Shown: positions 51,843-60,816, counted from the stretch's first letter. The stretch is 60,895 nt of DNA from Eubacterium sp. (GCA_021769965.1 JAETRU010000015.1:1-60895); one strand, 5' to 3'. Translations and numbers: made by a program. Notes: generated by a model not told the origin, from the sequence alone.

Positions 51843-53294
51843 ATGGCGATGATGACAGGCGAGCAGTATGTGGAGAGCATGCGAAAGATGGACCTGCAGG
51901 TATATATGTTCGGTAAGAAGGTGGAAAATCCGGTGGACCATCCGATCCTCCGGCCTTCTCTCAATTCGGTGAAGGCCACTTACGATCTGGCTCAGGAACC
52001 GGAATACGAGGATCTGATGACAGCCAGATCCGTCTTTACCGGAGAGAAGGTCAACCGTTTTCTGCATATTCATCAGAGCACAGAGGATCTGATGAAAAAG
52101 GTGAAGATGCAGAGACTGCTGGGACAGCAGACTGCGGCCTGCTTCCAGAGATGCGTGGGTATGGACGCTTTTAACGCGGTATACAGCACGACCTACGAGA
52201 TCGACGAGAAATACGGCACGCGCTACCACGAGAACTTTAAGAAATACGCTGCCTACTGCGAGGAACACGACTTTACTGTAGACGGGGCCATGACGGATCC
52301 GAAGGGCGACAGAGGACTGGCACCGCATGCCCAGGAGGATCCGGACATGTATCTGCGGGTGGTGGAGCGCCGCCCTGATGGTATCGTAGTGCGGGGCGCG
52401 AAGGCCCATCAGACCGGTGCCATCAATTCTCAGGAGATGATCGTCATGCCGACGGTGGCCATGGGACCGGATGATAAGGATTACGCTGTATCCTTCGCCG
52501 TACCGACCGACGCGGAAGGGATCATCATGATCATCGGCAGACAGTCCTGTGACACCAGGAAACTGGAAGAGTCTCAGATAGATGTAGGAAACAGCCAGTT
52601 CGGCGGCGTGGAGGCTCTGGTGATCTTCAACGACGTCTTTGTACCAAACGAAAGAATCTTCCTGGACGGCGAGACAGAGTTCGCAGGCATGCTGGTAGAG
52701 CGGTTCGCCGGCTATCACAGACAGAGCTACGGCGGCTGCAAGGTCGGCGTCGGAGACGTTTTGATCGGCGCGGCTGCAGTGGCGGCAGATTACAACGGCT
52801 GCGCCCGCGCTTCCCATATCAAAGACAAGCTCATCGAGATGATCCATCTGAATGAAACGCTGTACGGCTGCGGCATCGCCTGCTCTGCGGAGGGACACAA
52901 AACCGCGTCGGGCAATTACATCATCGACCTGTTATTAGCCAATGTGTGCAAGCAGAACGTGACCCGCTTCCCGTATGAGATCGCCCGCTTGGCAGAGGAC
53001 ATTGCAGGAGGCATTGTGGTCACGGCACCGTCTGAGGCAGACCTGCGTGATCCTGTGATCGGGCCGTACGTGGAAAAATATCTGAAAGCTGCCAAAGATG
53101 TGACTGTAGAAAACAGGCTGCGGATCCTGCGTCTCATTGAAAATCTGTGCCTGGGAACAGCGGCGGTAGGCTACCGGACGGAATCTCTGCACGGCGCGGG
53201 CAGTCCGCAGGCGCAGCGGATCATGATCTCACGCCAGGGCAATCTGCCGAGGAAGAAAGAACTGGCGAAGAGGATCGCTAAAGTAGAAGAGTAG
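51843..53294 (+). CDS. abfD: 4-hydroxybutyryl-CoA dehydratase / vinylacetyl-CoA isomerase
   Basis: A 483-residue flavin and [4Fe-4S] enzyme that removes water from 4-hydroxybutyryl-CoA by a ketyl-radical route and isomerises vinylacetyl-CoA to crotonyl-CoA. The four cluster ligands of the Clostridium aminobutyricum enzyme are present: Cys100 and Cys104 in TAACFQRCVG, and His292 and Cys299 in YHRQSYGGC (Cys99, Cys103, His292, Cys299 in that enzyme). The AMTDPKGDRG stretch of the 4-hydroxyphenylacetate hydroxylase superfamily is also present. Thus it is the dehydratase and not a hydroxylase. It is followed 18 bases later by the matching CoA-transferase, so the operon ends in crotonyl-CoA. Confidence 0.96.
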   Translation: MAMMTGEQYVESMRKMDLQVYMFGKKVENPVDHPILRPSLNSVKATYDLAQEPEYEDLMTARSVFTGEKVNRFLHIHQSTEDLMKKVKMQRLLGQQTAACFQRCVGMDAFNAVYSTTYEIDEKYGTRYHENFKKYAAYCEEHDFTVDGAMTDPKGDRGLAPHAQEDPDMYLRVVERRPDGIVVRGAKAHQTGAINSQEMIVMPTVAMGPDDKDYAVSFAVPTDAEGIIMIIGRQSCDTRKLEESQIDVGNSQFGGVEALVIFNDVFVPNERIFLDGETEFAGMLVERFAGYHRQSYGGCKVGVGDVLIGAAAVAADYNGCARASHIKDKLIEMIHLNETLYGCGIACSAEGHKTASGNYIIDLLLANVCKQNVTRFPYEIARLAEDIAGGIVVTAPSEADLRDPVIGPYVEKYLKAAKDVTVENRLRILRLIENLCLGTAAVGYRTESLHGAGSPQAQRIMISRQGNLPRKKELAKRIAKVEE

Positions 53295-53312
53295 AATCGG
53301 AGGAAGCAATAT

Positions 53313-54611
53313 ATGGAATGGAAAAAGATCTATGACAAGCGGAAACGAACGGCAGAGGAAGCGATCCGCATGATCCACTCCGGAGATCGGGTGGTCCTGG
53401 GTCACGCGGTGGGGATTCCCATCGTGTTGACCGACGCCCTGGCAGAACACAAGGAAGACTATGTGGACGTAGAACTGATTCAGATGTTTCCCCTGGGCAA
53501 CGCCCGATTTGCCGAACCGGACATGGAGGGCCACTTCCGGCTGAACACCCTGTTCGTGGGCGGCCTGACCAAAGGCGCGGTCAGAGATGGCAGGGCTGAC
53601 TTTACGCCATGCAACTTTCACGAGACGCCGAAGCTGTTTGACGAACTGCTGGGCGTGGATGTAGCGGTAATCCAGGTGACACCGCCGGATAAGCACGGCT
53701 ATGTCAGCTGTGGTGTTTCCGTGGATTATACCCTGCCTGCGGCAAAACAGGCCAGGCGGATCATCGCCCAGGTCAACAGCCAGATGCCGAGGACTTTGGG
53801 AGATACCGCGCTTCACGTATCGGAGATAGACTGCTTCGTAGAGGCGGAGCACGCAGTCATCGAGCTGCCTTCGCCAAATATCGGCGAGGTGGAAAAGGCC
53901 ATCGGCGAAAACTGCGCCAGACTGATCCGGGACGGCGATACGCTGCAGCTGGGCATTGGCGCGATTCCAGACGCGGTGCTGCTGTTCCTGAAGGAAAAGC
54001 GGGATCTGGGTATTCATTCAGAGATGATCTCTGACGGCGTGGTAGAGCTTATCGAAGAGGGCGTCATCACCAATGCGAAGAAAAATCTGCACCCGGGAAA
54101 GACAGTGGTCACCTTTCTGATGGGATCCAGAAGACTGTATGATTATGTGGACGACAACCCGTCGGTAGCCATGTATCCGGTCAGTTATGTCAACGACCCT
54201 TATGTGGTAGGGCAGAATGACAATCTGGTATCTATCAATTCCTGCATACAGGTAGATCTGATGGGTCAGATCGCCTCAGAAAGCGTGGGTATGACACAGA
54301 TCAGCGGAACAGGCGGTCAGGTGGATTTTGTCAGAGGGGCAAAGCTGAGCAAGGGAGGCCGTTCTATTATGGCGATCCCTTCTACGGCATCTCAGGGAAG
54401 AGTTTCCAAGATCGTGCCGATCCTGGATGAGGGAGCGGCGGTGACCACCCTTCGTACCGACGTGGACTATGTGGTCACGGAATACGGCGTCGCCCGGCTG
54501 CGCGGAAAAAATCTGCGGGATCGGGCCAAGGCGCTGATCGATGTGGCGCATCCGAAATTCAGGCCGGGCCTGATCGAAGAGTACAGCAGAAGATTTCACT
54601 GTGTGTATTGA
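53313..54611 (+). CDS. abfT: 4-hydroxybutyrate CoA-transferase (acetyl-CoA hydrolase/transferase family)
   Basis: A 432-residue CoA-transferase that moves CoA from acetyl-CoA or butyryl-CoA to 4-hydroxybutyrate. The catalytic Glu is Glu237 in GIHSEMISDG, matching Glu238 of the C. aminobutyricum enzyme. The stretches TPPDKHGYVSCGVSVDYT, LQLGIGAIPDAVL and GTGGQVDFVRGA are all family-typical. It supplies substrate to the dehydratase next to it. A GGAGGAAG site lies before the ATG. Assignment to 4-hydroxybutyrate rests on the neighbour as well as on the sequence. Confidence 0.92.
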   Translation: MEWKKIYDKRKRTAEEAIRMIHSGDRVVLGHAVGIPIVLTDALAEHKEDYVDVELIQMFPLGNARFAEPDMEGHFRLNTLFVGGLTKGAVRDGRADFTPCNFHETPKLFDELLGVDVAVIQVTPPDKHGYVSCGVSVDYTLPAAKQARRIIAQVNSQMPRTLGDTALHVSEIDCFVEAEHAVIELPSPNIGEVEKAIGENCARLIRDGDTLQLGIGAIPDAVLLFLKEKRDLGIHSEMISDGVVELIEEGVITNAKKNLHPGKTVVTFLMGSRRLYDYVDDNPSVAMYPVSYVNDPYVVGQNDNLVSINSCIQVDLMGQIASESVGMTQISGTGGQVDFVRGAKLSKGGRSIMAIPSTASQGRVSKIVPILDEGAAVTTLRTDVDYVVTEYGVARLRGKNLRDRAKALIDVAHPKFRPGLIEEYSRRFHCVY

Positions 54612-54660
54612 GTGTATATCGTCTGCATAATAGATTGTGTAATGCGACAGGAGATAAAAA

Positions 54661-55596
54661 ATGAGTTTAGTTACAACGAAAGAGATGTTTCGGAAGGCTT
54701 ACGATGGCGGTTACGCTGTCGGCGCCTTTAACGTCAACAATATGGAGATCATACAGGGAATTACAGAGGCGGCAGGCGAACTGCGCTCGCCGCTGATCCT
54801 GCAGGTCTCCGCAGGTGCCAGAAAGTATGCCAATCATACCTATCTGACCGGGCTTGTGGAGGCTGCGCTGATAGAAAACGATATTCCCATCGCCCTTCAT
54901 CTGGATCACGGCGCAGACTTTGAGATCTGCAGGTCCTGTATCGACGGAGGATTTACTTCCGTCATGATCGACGCCTCCAGACTGCCTTTTGAAGAAAATA
55001 TCGCGCTTACCAGGCAGGTGGCAGAGTACGCCCATGAGAGAGGCGTCGTCGTAGAAGCGGAGCTGGGACAGCTTTCCGGCGTGGAGGACGACGTCAATGT
55101 GTCAGCCGAAGACGCGGCTTACACGCATCCAGATGAGGTAGAGGAATTTGTCAGCCGCACCGGCGTAGATTCGCTGGCCATCGCCATCGGTACCAGCCAC
55201 GGCGCTTTCAAGTTCAAGCCCGGTCAAAAGCCGCAGCTCCGCTTCGATATTCTGGAGGAAATCGCGAGAAGAATCCCTGGTTTTCCTATCGTTCTTCACG
55301 GCGCGTCCTCTGTATCCCCGGAGTATGTAAAGATCATTCAGGAAAACGGCGGCAATTTAGCTGACGCCATCGGGATCCCGGAGGATATGCTTCGTCAGGC
55401 GGCAAAATCCGCTGTGTGCAAGATCAATATCGACTCCGACCTGCGCCTGGCTATGACCGCGGGCGTCCGCCAGGTCCTGTATAACGATCCTTCCGTCTTC
55501 GATCCGCGAGAGTATCTGAAAGCGGGACGCGCCAATGTCAAAGCGCTGGTAGCGCACAAGATCGTCAACGTGCTGGGCAGCAACGGAAAAGCGTAA
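54661..55596 (+). CDS. Class II fructose-bisphosphate aldolase family protein
   Basis: A 311-residue zinc aldolase. It has AVGAFNVNNMEIIQGI, the zinc His in ALHLDHGADFE, VEAELGQLSGVEDDV, IGTSHGAFKF and LHGASSVSPEY, and the phosphate-binding KINIDSDLR. It splits ketose-1-phosphates or ketose bisphosphates; the FbaA, GatY/KbaY and IolJ groups cannot be told apart here. With a phosphofructokinase in the first operon it would form a kinase-aldolase pair. It is last in the operon, 49 bases after the CoA-transferase. Confidence 0.93.
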   Translation: MSLVTTKEMFRKAYDGGYAVGAFNVNNMEIIQGITEAAGELRSPLILQVSAGARKYANHTYLTGLVEAALIENDIPIALHLDHGADFEICRSCIDGGFTSVMIDASRLPFEENIALTRQVAEYAHERGVVVEAELGQLSGVEDDVNVSAEDAAYTHPDEVEEFVSRTGVDSLAIAIGTSHGAFKFKPGQKPQLRFDILEEIARRIPGFPIVLHGASSVSPEYVKIIQENGGNLADAIGIPEDMLRQAAKSAVCKINIDSDLRLAMTAGVRQVLYNDPSVFDPREYLKAGRANVKALVAHKIVNVLGSNGKA

Positions 55597-55659
55597 GACC
55601 GGGCTGAAAAGAATTTCGGCAGTCTGCGCTGTAAAAGCCGGGTCGTGGTGTAAATTTCG

Positions 55660-56562
55660 CTATATCCGCGCTGCTTTGCTGCGGCGCAGTTCTTTTGCGG
55701 CTCCTATATCGAAGCTGTAGCCCCGGCCTTTGACTTCTTTGATCTGGCTTACCGTGATAAAAGCCTGCGGATCGATCTGCAGCACTTCCTGCTGAACGTG
55801 GTGCAGGTCCCGCGAGGTGGTTACACAGAGGATCGTGTCTTGCGGAGCGGCAGTGTAACTGGTTTCGCCGTAGAAGATAGTAGCGCCGATGACCAGGTCG
55901 GAAAATCTCTGACGTATAGCTTCCGTCTTCTGACTGATGATGAACAGCTGAATGGCGCTGCTGCCCGCTACGGATACTTTGTCCGCGATAATGGAATATA
56001 ACAGCGTCAGAAGGATTCCCAGAAGGATCTGATCAGCGGATTCCGCGAAGATCACCTGGGACAGCAGAATTGTGAAGTCCAGCAGGTACATGGGAAGAGC
56101 CAGAGGCAGACCGGCTTTTTTGTTGAGGACGATAGCGACGATATCTGTACCGCCGGTGGACGCGCCCATACGGATGACGATGCCCATGCCGACGCCTGTC
56201 AGGATGCCTCCGTAGACCATGGCCAGGAACGGGTTTTCTGTCAGGTGCTGCAGGAAAGGAAGCTGCTCATACAGATTCATGAACAGAGGATAAGAGAACG
56301 TTCCGATCAGGGTGGAAGCGGCAAATTTCTTTCCCAGCATAAACGCGCCGAAGAGAAACAGTAAGCCGTTGCCCATGAAGACCGTGTAGGAAATAGGAAT
56401 TCCCATATAGTGATTCACAATACGGGCAATACCGGTACAGCTGCCGATCATAATGCCTGAGGGCAGGACAAAGGCGATTACGCCAAAGGCGGCGGTGGCT
56501 GTACCAATTAGAATACCGATAAGACGAATAAGCGAGTAAAAATTGATCGTGCGTGACTGCAT
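55660..56562 (-). CDS. YitT-family membrane protein
   Basis: A 300-residue protein with five or six membrane segments (DUF161: MGIPISYTVFMGNGLLFLFGAF, GASTGGTDIVA) and a C-terminal cytosolic DUF2179 domain (TSRDLHHVQQEVLQIDPQAFITVSQIKEVKGRG). The family is common in Firmicutes and has no settled function. An AGGAGG site precedes the ATG. It is convergent with the aldolase operon and not part of it. Confidence 0.92.
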   Translation of the reverse strand: MQSRTINFYSLIRLIGILIGTATAAFGVIAFVLPSGIMIGSCTGIARIVNHYMGIPISYTVFMGNGLLFLFGAFMLGKKFAASTLIGTFSYPLFMNLYEQLPFLQHLTENPFLAMVYGGILTGVGMGIVIRMGASTGGTDIVAIVLNKKAGLPLALPMYLLDFTILLSQVIFAESADQILLGILLTLLYSIIADKVSVAGSSAIQLFIISQKTEAIRQRFSDLVIGATIFYGETSYTAAPQDTILCVTTSRDLHHVQQEVLQIDPQAFITVSQIKEVKGRGYSFDIGAAKELRRSKAARI

Positions 56563-56811
56563 GTATGTATCCTCCTGAAAGCTTCGAATTGTAATACAGG
56601 AGTATTATAACATAAAATTGTTTTCTACAAACTGAAAATCGTGATATAATTGGGAGAAATTTGTAAAATGGAACAAAATGAACGCAAAACATGCGGCGTC
56701 TGTGTTTAACAGTGAAAACGGCATGGGGTAACGATCAGCGCTGACTACAGAGACGGAAAGGCGGAAGTGAAGTTCTGGTAAAATTACCCTTTTACGAGTC
56801 CGGCCAAGAGC

Positions 56812-56852
56812 TCACTTTCAAAAAATGAAAAAAATTATGATTTTGAAAGTGA
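56812..56852. promoter_or_regulatory. Inverted repeat and TTTCA/TGAAA box upstream of the ATPase promoter
   Basis: TCACTTTCAAAA (56812-56823) and TTTTGAAAGTGA (56841-56852) are a perfect 12-base inverted repeat. Its left arm includes TTTCA-N5-TGAAA (56816-56830), which is repeated at 56902-56916 on the other side of the promoter. Confidence 0.6.
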
Positions 56853-56856
56853 ACGC

Positions 56857-56885
56857 TTGCCCATACTATTGAAAGATAGTATAAT
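56857..56885 (+). promoter_or_regulatory. Promoter of the DUF4143 ATPase gene
   Basis: TTGCCC (56857-56862), 17 bases, TATAAT (56880-56885), between the two TTTCA-N5-TGAAA boxes. The spacer and -10 contain the small inverted repeat ACTATTGAAAGATAGT. Confidence 0.7.
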
Positions 56886-56901
56886 AGAGTCAACAAAGCA
56901 G

Positions 56902-56938
56902 TTTCAAAAAATGAAAAATATTTAATTTCTGAAAGTGA
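56902..56938. promoter_or_regulatory. Second TTTCA/TGAAA box, downstream of the promoter
   Basis: TTTCA-AAAAA-TGAAA (56902-56916) is identical to the box at 56816-56830, and TGAAAGTGA (56930-56938) repeats the right arm of the upstream inverted repeat. A protein bound at both could loop the promoter out. Confidence 0.55.
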
Positions 56939-56946
56939 GTGACGAC

Positions 56947-58140
56947 ATGAAAACAATTACACGATCAAAGTATCTGAATAGAATCATCGAGTTGAATGGT
57001 ACGCCTGACATAAAAATAATTACAGGGATTCGCCGCAGCGGCAAATCCAAGCTGATGCAGTCATATATTGAATATCTGAAAACCCATTTTGAGAATATTA
57101 ACATCATCTTCATTGATTTTATGGATCTGGCGTATGAGGAAATGAAAGAATACCATGCGCTGCACGCGTATGTAGAGGCGCGTTATCAGGAGGGAAAACC
57201 CAACTATCTTTTTGTAGACGAGGTTCAGATGTGCCCCAGGTTCGAACTGGCGATCAACAGCCTTTATGCAAAGGGAAAGTACGACATTTATGTAACGGGA
57301 TCCAATGCCTTTTTACTCAGTGCTGATTTGGCCACTCTCTTTACGGGCCGTTATATCGAAATTCATGTATTCCCTTTCAGTTTTCAGGAATATTGTCAGT
57401 ATTACGATGATGTTAAAGATAAAGATAAGCTCTTTGATGCGTATTCTGTGCAGGGCGGTCTGGCGGGCTCTTATGCATACAGAACCAAAAAAGACAGAAC
57501 AAATTATATTAAAGAAGTTTATGAAACCATTGTTACCCGGGATCTGGTACAGAAGTATTCTCTGTCAGATACATTGGTTTTGCTGCGTTTGAGTGATTTC
57601 CTGATGGATAATATCAGCAATCTGACTTCTCCTAATAAAGTAAGTCAGCTGCTGACCGCAAAGGAAACGCAGACCAATCATGTGACCGTTGCTAAATACA
57701 TTAAATATTTGTGCAATGCTTTCATGTTTTATGATATTAAACGTTACGACATTCGAGGAAAGAAATATCTCGAAAGCTCTGAGAAATTCTATTTGTGTGA
57801 TACCGGCATCCGCTATGCAATACTAGGCAGCAGAAATATGGACTATGGCAGAGTATATGAGAATCTTGTCTGCATTGAACTGCTTCGCAGGGGATATGAT
57901 GTCTATGTAGGAAAACTTTACCAGAAGGAAATCGATTTTGTTGCCCAGAGAGGCAGTGAGAAGATTTATATTCAGGTAAGCGATAACATTTCTGCACAGG
58001 AAACCTTTGAGCGGGAATATTCTCCACTGCTTCAAATCAGAGACGCTTATCCGAAAATGATCATTGCCAGAACCAGGCATCCGAAATACAGCTATGAAGG
58101 GATAGAAATTTACGATATAGCAGATTGGCTGCTGGAATGA
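56947..58140 (+). CDS. AAA-type ATPase with DUF4143 domain
   Basis: A 397-residue protein. Walker A: IITGIRRSGKSKLMQSYIE (about residues 20-38); Walker B: YLFVDEVQMCPRFE (about 88-101); VTGSNAFLLSADLATLFTGRYIEIHVFPFSFQEY follows, broken over residues 112-145; then the DUF4143 domain (YEKFYLCDTGIRYAILG area, YENLVCIELLRRGYDVYVGKLYQKEIDFVAQ), which resembles archaeal Holliday-type nuclease folds. The role is unknown; the family is often found in genome islands and in many paralogous copies. ATG 56947 is preferred to GTG 56935, which has no ribosome site. A truncated relative lies at 13199. Confidence 0.93.
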   Translation: MKTITRSKYLNRIIELNGTPDIKIITGIRRSGKSKLMQSYIEYLKTHFENINIIFIDFMDLAYEEMKEYHALHAYVEARYQEGKPNYLFVDEVQMCPRFELAINSLYAKGKYDIYVTGSNAFLLSADLATLFTGRYIEIHVFPFSFQEYCQYYDDVKDKDKLFDAYSVQGGLAGSYAYRTKKDRTNYIKEVYETIVTRDLVQKYSLSDTLVLLRLSDFLMDNISNLTSPNKVSQLLTAKETQTNHVTVAKYIKYLCNAFMFYDIKRYDIRGKKYLESSEKFYLCDTGIRYAILGSRNMDYGRVYENLVCIELLRRGYDVYVGKLYQKEIDFVAQRGSEKIYIQVSDNISAQETFEREYSPLLQIRDAYPKMIIARTRHPKYSYEGIEIYDIADWLLE

Positions 58141-58161
58141 AATCCTGGCAAAATAAAGATG

Positions 58162-58197
58162 ACCCCGCTGGCATTGAAATGCACAGACGGGGTTTTT
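58162..58197 (+). terminator. Terminator of the ATPase gene
   Basis: ACCCCG (58162-58167) pairs with CGGGGT (58188-58193) around a long loop with TGCA/TGCC symmetry; five T follow. Confidence 0.75.
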
Positions 58198-58213
58198 ATA
58201 TGCAGAAAACGGT

Positions 58214-58894
58214 TTAATTGCTGGTTACGATAAACGGGCTGACAGCGCCTGCTACCACGTTGACCGGCATAGTCTGCAGCAGTATCTTGCCAGGGCCTTT
58301 GACCACAGTGTTGAATACACCTTCGCCTCCGAAGAGCATATTCTTTACGCCCGGTACGGATACGATCTCTATGGAGCAGGTGGATTCCATGGCGGCAAGA
58401 TAGCCCGTATCGACGATCATGGACTGCCCCGCTGCCAGATTATATTCTACCGCGTAACCGTCGATCTCAACAAAGGCGGTGCCGCGTCCGGACAGTTTCT
58501 GCATGATGAAGCCTTCGCCTCCGAAGAATCCCGCGCCGGCTTTTTTCTGGAAGAAGATGGACAGCTGGACGCCGGATTCGCTGGCCAGAAAAGCGCTTTT
58601 CTGGACGATCATCTCTCTGCCCGGCGCGATGTCAAAAGCTTTGATGGAACCCGGGAAGCTGGACGCAAAAGCGATCTGGCCGCTGCCTCCCTGCGCGGTG
58701 TATCTGTTTTGAAAAAGGGTATCTCCTGAGAACATTCTTCCCAGAGCCTTTCCGATGCCTCCGTTAGAGGTAGTCTCCATTTTCATATTCGGTGTCATCC
58801 AGCTCATGGCGCCGCTTTCTGTGATCAGTGTTTCGCCGGCTTCGACGTCGCAGATGACGGCTGGCAGCGGTTCGCCCACAATGGTGTATTTCAT
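58214..58894 (-). CDS. TIGR00266/AIM24-family protein
   Basis: A 226-residue protein of the TIGR00266 (AIM24, DUF124) family, a beta-prism-like fold built of Gly-rich repeats: VEAGETLITESGAMSWM, GQIAFASSFPGSIKAFDI, GFFGGEGFIMQKLSGRGTAFVEIDG and MLFGGEGVFNTVVKGPGKILLQTMP. In bacteria the function is unknown; one relative is a mitochondrial inner-membrane organiser. It has no signal peptide or membrane segment. A GGAAAGGAGC site precedes the ATG. Confidence 0.93.
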   Translation of the reverse strand: MKYTIVGEPLPAVICDVEAGETLITESGAMSWMTPNMKMETTSNGGIGKALGRMFSGDTLFQNRYTAQGGSGQIAFASSFPGSIKAFDIAPGREMIVQKSAFLASESGVQLSIFFQKKAGAGFFGGEGFIMQKLSGRGTAFVEIDGYAVEYNLAAGQSMIVDTGYLAAMESTCSIEIVSVPGVKNMLFGGEGVFNTVVKGPGKILLQTMPVNVVAGAVSPFIVTSN

Positions 58895-59064
58895 AAACTT
58901 TTGCTCCTTTCCAGCGTTAAGCGGATAAATTTTCTGTATTTTTATTTTACCAGAAGAGAAGAGCCGCTGTAAATAGAAAATTTTGTTTTGAATTGGGATA
59001 TAATTATGGTATACTAATTCTATTAGAAATGTGGAAACGACAACAATATTTGGAGGAAACGACT

Positions 59065-60720
59065 ATGACAGAACCTGTTTCAACGAATTTTATTCATAAC
59101 ATCATCGACAAAGACATAGCGTCGGGAAAGAACGGCGGCAAGGTGTACACCCGGTTCCCGCCGGAGCCAAACGGCTATCTGCACATCGGACATGCCAAGG
59201 CCATTTGTATCAACTTCGGAACGGCTGAGAAGTATAACGCGCCGTGCAATCTGCGATATGACGACACCAACCCGGTCAAAGAGGATCTGGAGTATGTCAG
59301 CGCTATCGAAGAAGATATTCACTGGCTGGGCTTTCAGTGGGAGAAACTGCTGTGGGCATCCGACTATTTTGATAAAATGTACGAGGCTGCGGTTGAGCTG
59401 ATCAAGAAAGGCAAGGCCTATGTCTGCAGTCTGAACGCGGAGCAGATAAAGGAATACCGCGGAACTTTGAAAGAACCGGGAAAAGAAAGTCCCTGCAGAA
59501 ACCAGAGCGTGGAAGAGAATCTGCAGCTTTTTGAGGAGATGAAAGAGGGCAAGTTCGCAGACGGCGAGCGTGTTCTCCGCGCGAAGATCGATATGGCGTC
59601 GCCTAACATCAATATGAGAGACCCTGTCATCTATAGAATCGCGCATAATCCACCGCATCATAACACGGGAAACAAATGGTGCATCTATCCGATGTATGAT
59701 TTCGCGCACCCAATCGAGGATGCCATCGAAGGTATCACGCATTCCCTGTGTTCTCTGGAATTTGAGGATCACAGGCCGCTTTATGACTGGGTGATCCGTG
59801 AAGTCGGCTGGTGGGAGAATCCGCCGCAGCAGATCGAGTTTGCCAGACTGAATCTGACCAATACCGTCATGAGCAAGAGATACCTGAGAGGCTTCGTGGA
59901 GGATGGCGCTGTAGACGGCTGGGATGATCCCCGGATGCCGACCATCGCGGGTCTGCGCCGCAGAGGCTATACGCCGGAATCGATCCGTGATTTCTGTGAG
60001 AGGATCGGCGTATCCAAGGCCAACAGCACCGTGGAGATATCGCTGCTGGAGCACTGCATCAGAGAGGATCTCAAGACCAAAGTACAGAGCAGAAATGTGA
60101 TCGAAAACCCGATCAAGGTCGTAATCACCAATTATCCGGAAGACAAGACCGAGATGATCGAGCTGGAAAATAACAAAGAGGTACCGGAGATGGGCACACG
60201 GGAAATTCCTTTCTCCAGAGAACTGTATGTCGACGGCGCTGACTTCATGGAGGTGCCGGTAAAGAAATATTTCCGGCTGTTCCCGGGCAACGAAGTCCGC
60301 TTTAAGGGCGCGTACTTTATCAAGTGCGAAGAGGTCATCAAAAATGAGGACGGCTCGATCAAAGAGCTGCGCTGCACGTATGATCCTGCCACAAGAAGCG
60401 GCAGCGGTTTTGAAGGCCGCAAGGTCAAAGGGACCATTCACTTTGTGGACGCAAAGACTGCCGTGAAGATAAAGATCAGAAACTACGGATATCTGATGAT
60501 CCCGAGTGAAGAGGAGGAAGGCAAGTACGTGCTGAATCCTGATTCTGTGGAGGAAACCTGGGGATATGCCGAGCCTTCTATCGCGGAGGCGGCGCCGGGC
60601 GAAAGGTTCCAGTTCTTCCGCCACGGCTACTATATTGCTGACAGCAAACTGACTACAGATACAGAGAAGGTATTCAACCGGATCGTGGATCTGAAGAGTT
60701 CCTGGAAGCCGAAGAAATAG
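59065..60720 (+). CDS. glnS: Glutaminyl-tRNA synthetase
   Basis: A 551-residue class I synthetase that charges tRNA-Gln directly. It has the HIGH motif in [22 protein letters not shown] (near residue 40), [15 protein letters not shown], the KMSKS-equivalent TVMSKRYL, and two C-terminal beta-barrel domains ([40 protein letters not shown]). ATG 59065 follows TTGGAGGAAAC; the open frame back to 58993 overlaps the promoter region. GlnRS in clostridia is seen in only some lineages, the others using the GatCAB amidation route. Confidence 0.97.
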   Translation: MTEPVSTNFIHNIIDKDIASGKNGGKVYTRFPPEPNGYLHIGHAKAICINFGTAEKYNAPCNLRYDDTNPVKEDLEYVSAIEEDIHWLGFQWEKLLWASDYFDKMYEAAVELIKKGKAYVCSLNAEQIKEYRGTLKEPGKESPCRNQSVEENLQLFEEMKEGKFADGERVLRAKIDMASPNINMRDPVIYRIAHNPPHHNTGNKWCIYPMYDFAHPIEDAIEGITHSLCSLEFEDHRPLYDWVIREVGWWENPPQQIEFARLNLTNTVMSKRYLRGFVEDGAVDGWDDPRMPTIAGLRRRGYTPESIRDFCERIGVSKANSTVEISLLEHCIREDLKTKVQSRNVIENPIKVVITNYPEDKTEMIELENNKEVPEMGTREIPFSRELYVDGADFMEVPVKKYFRLFPGNEVRFKGAYFIKCEEVIKNEDGSIKELRCTYDPATRSGSGFEGRKVKGTIHFVDAKTAVKIKIRNYGYLMIPSEEEEGKYVLNPDSVEETWGYAEPSIAEAAPGERFQFFRHGYYIADSKLTTDTEKVFNRIVDLKSSWKPKK

Positions 60721-60741
60721 AATATTGTTATGAACAAAGAG

Positions 60742-60785
60742 CTGCTGCGCGTAAACGTGAAAATGGTTTTGCGCAGCAGTTTTTT
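60742..60785 (+). terminator. glnS terminator
   Basis: CTGCTGCGC (60742-60750) pairs with GCGCAGCAG (60771-60779), then six T, shared with the start of the 37-nt repeat. Confidence 0.9.
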
Positions 60786-60816
60786 GTATAAGTAAAACCA
60801 CGCGTTTGACGCGTGG
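60780..60816. repeat. 37-nt intergenic repeat, copy 2
   Basis: Identical to 7575-7611, including the palindrome CCACGCG-TTTGA-CGCGTGG at 60798-60816, and again directly behind a terminator. The last 79 bases of the window after it show nothing I can name. Confidence 0.75.

Larger units (their letters stand above)
56563..56946. other. Gene-free stretch with a possible gene remnant and ATPase control region
   Basis: This 384-base gap holds the upstream region of yitT, then (56728-56781, plus strand) a short open frame VTISADYRDGKAEVKFW that ends in a stop and reads like the C-terminal end of a lost protein, and then the control region of the ATPase gene. Evidence for the remnant is weak. Confidence 0.3.
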
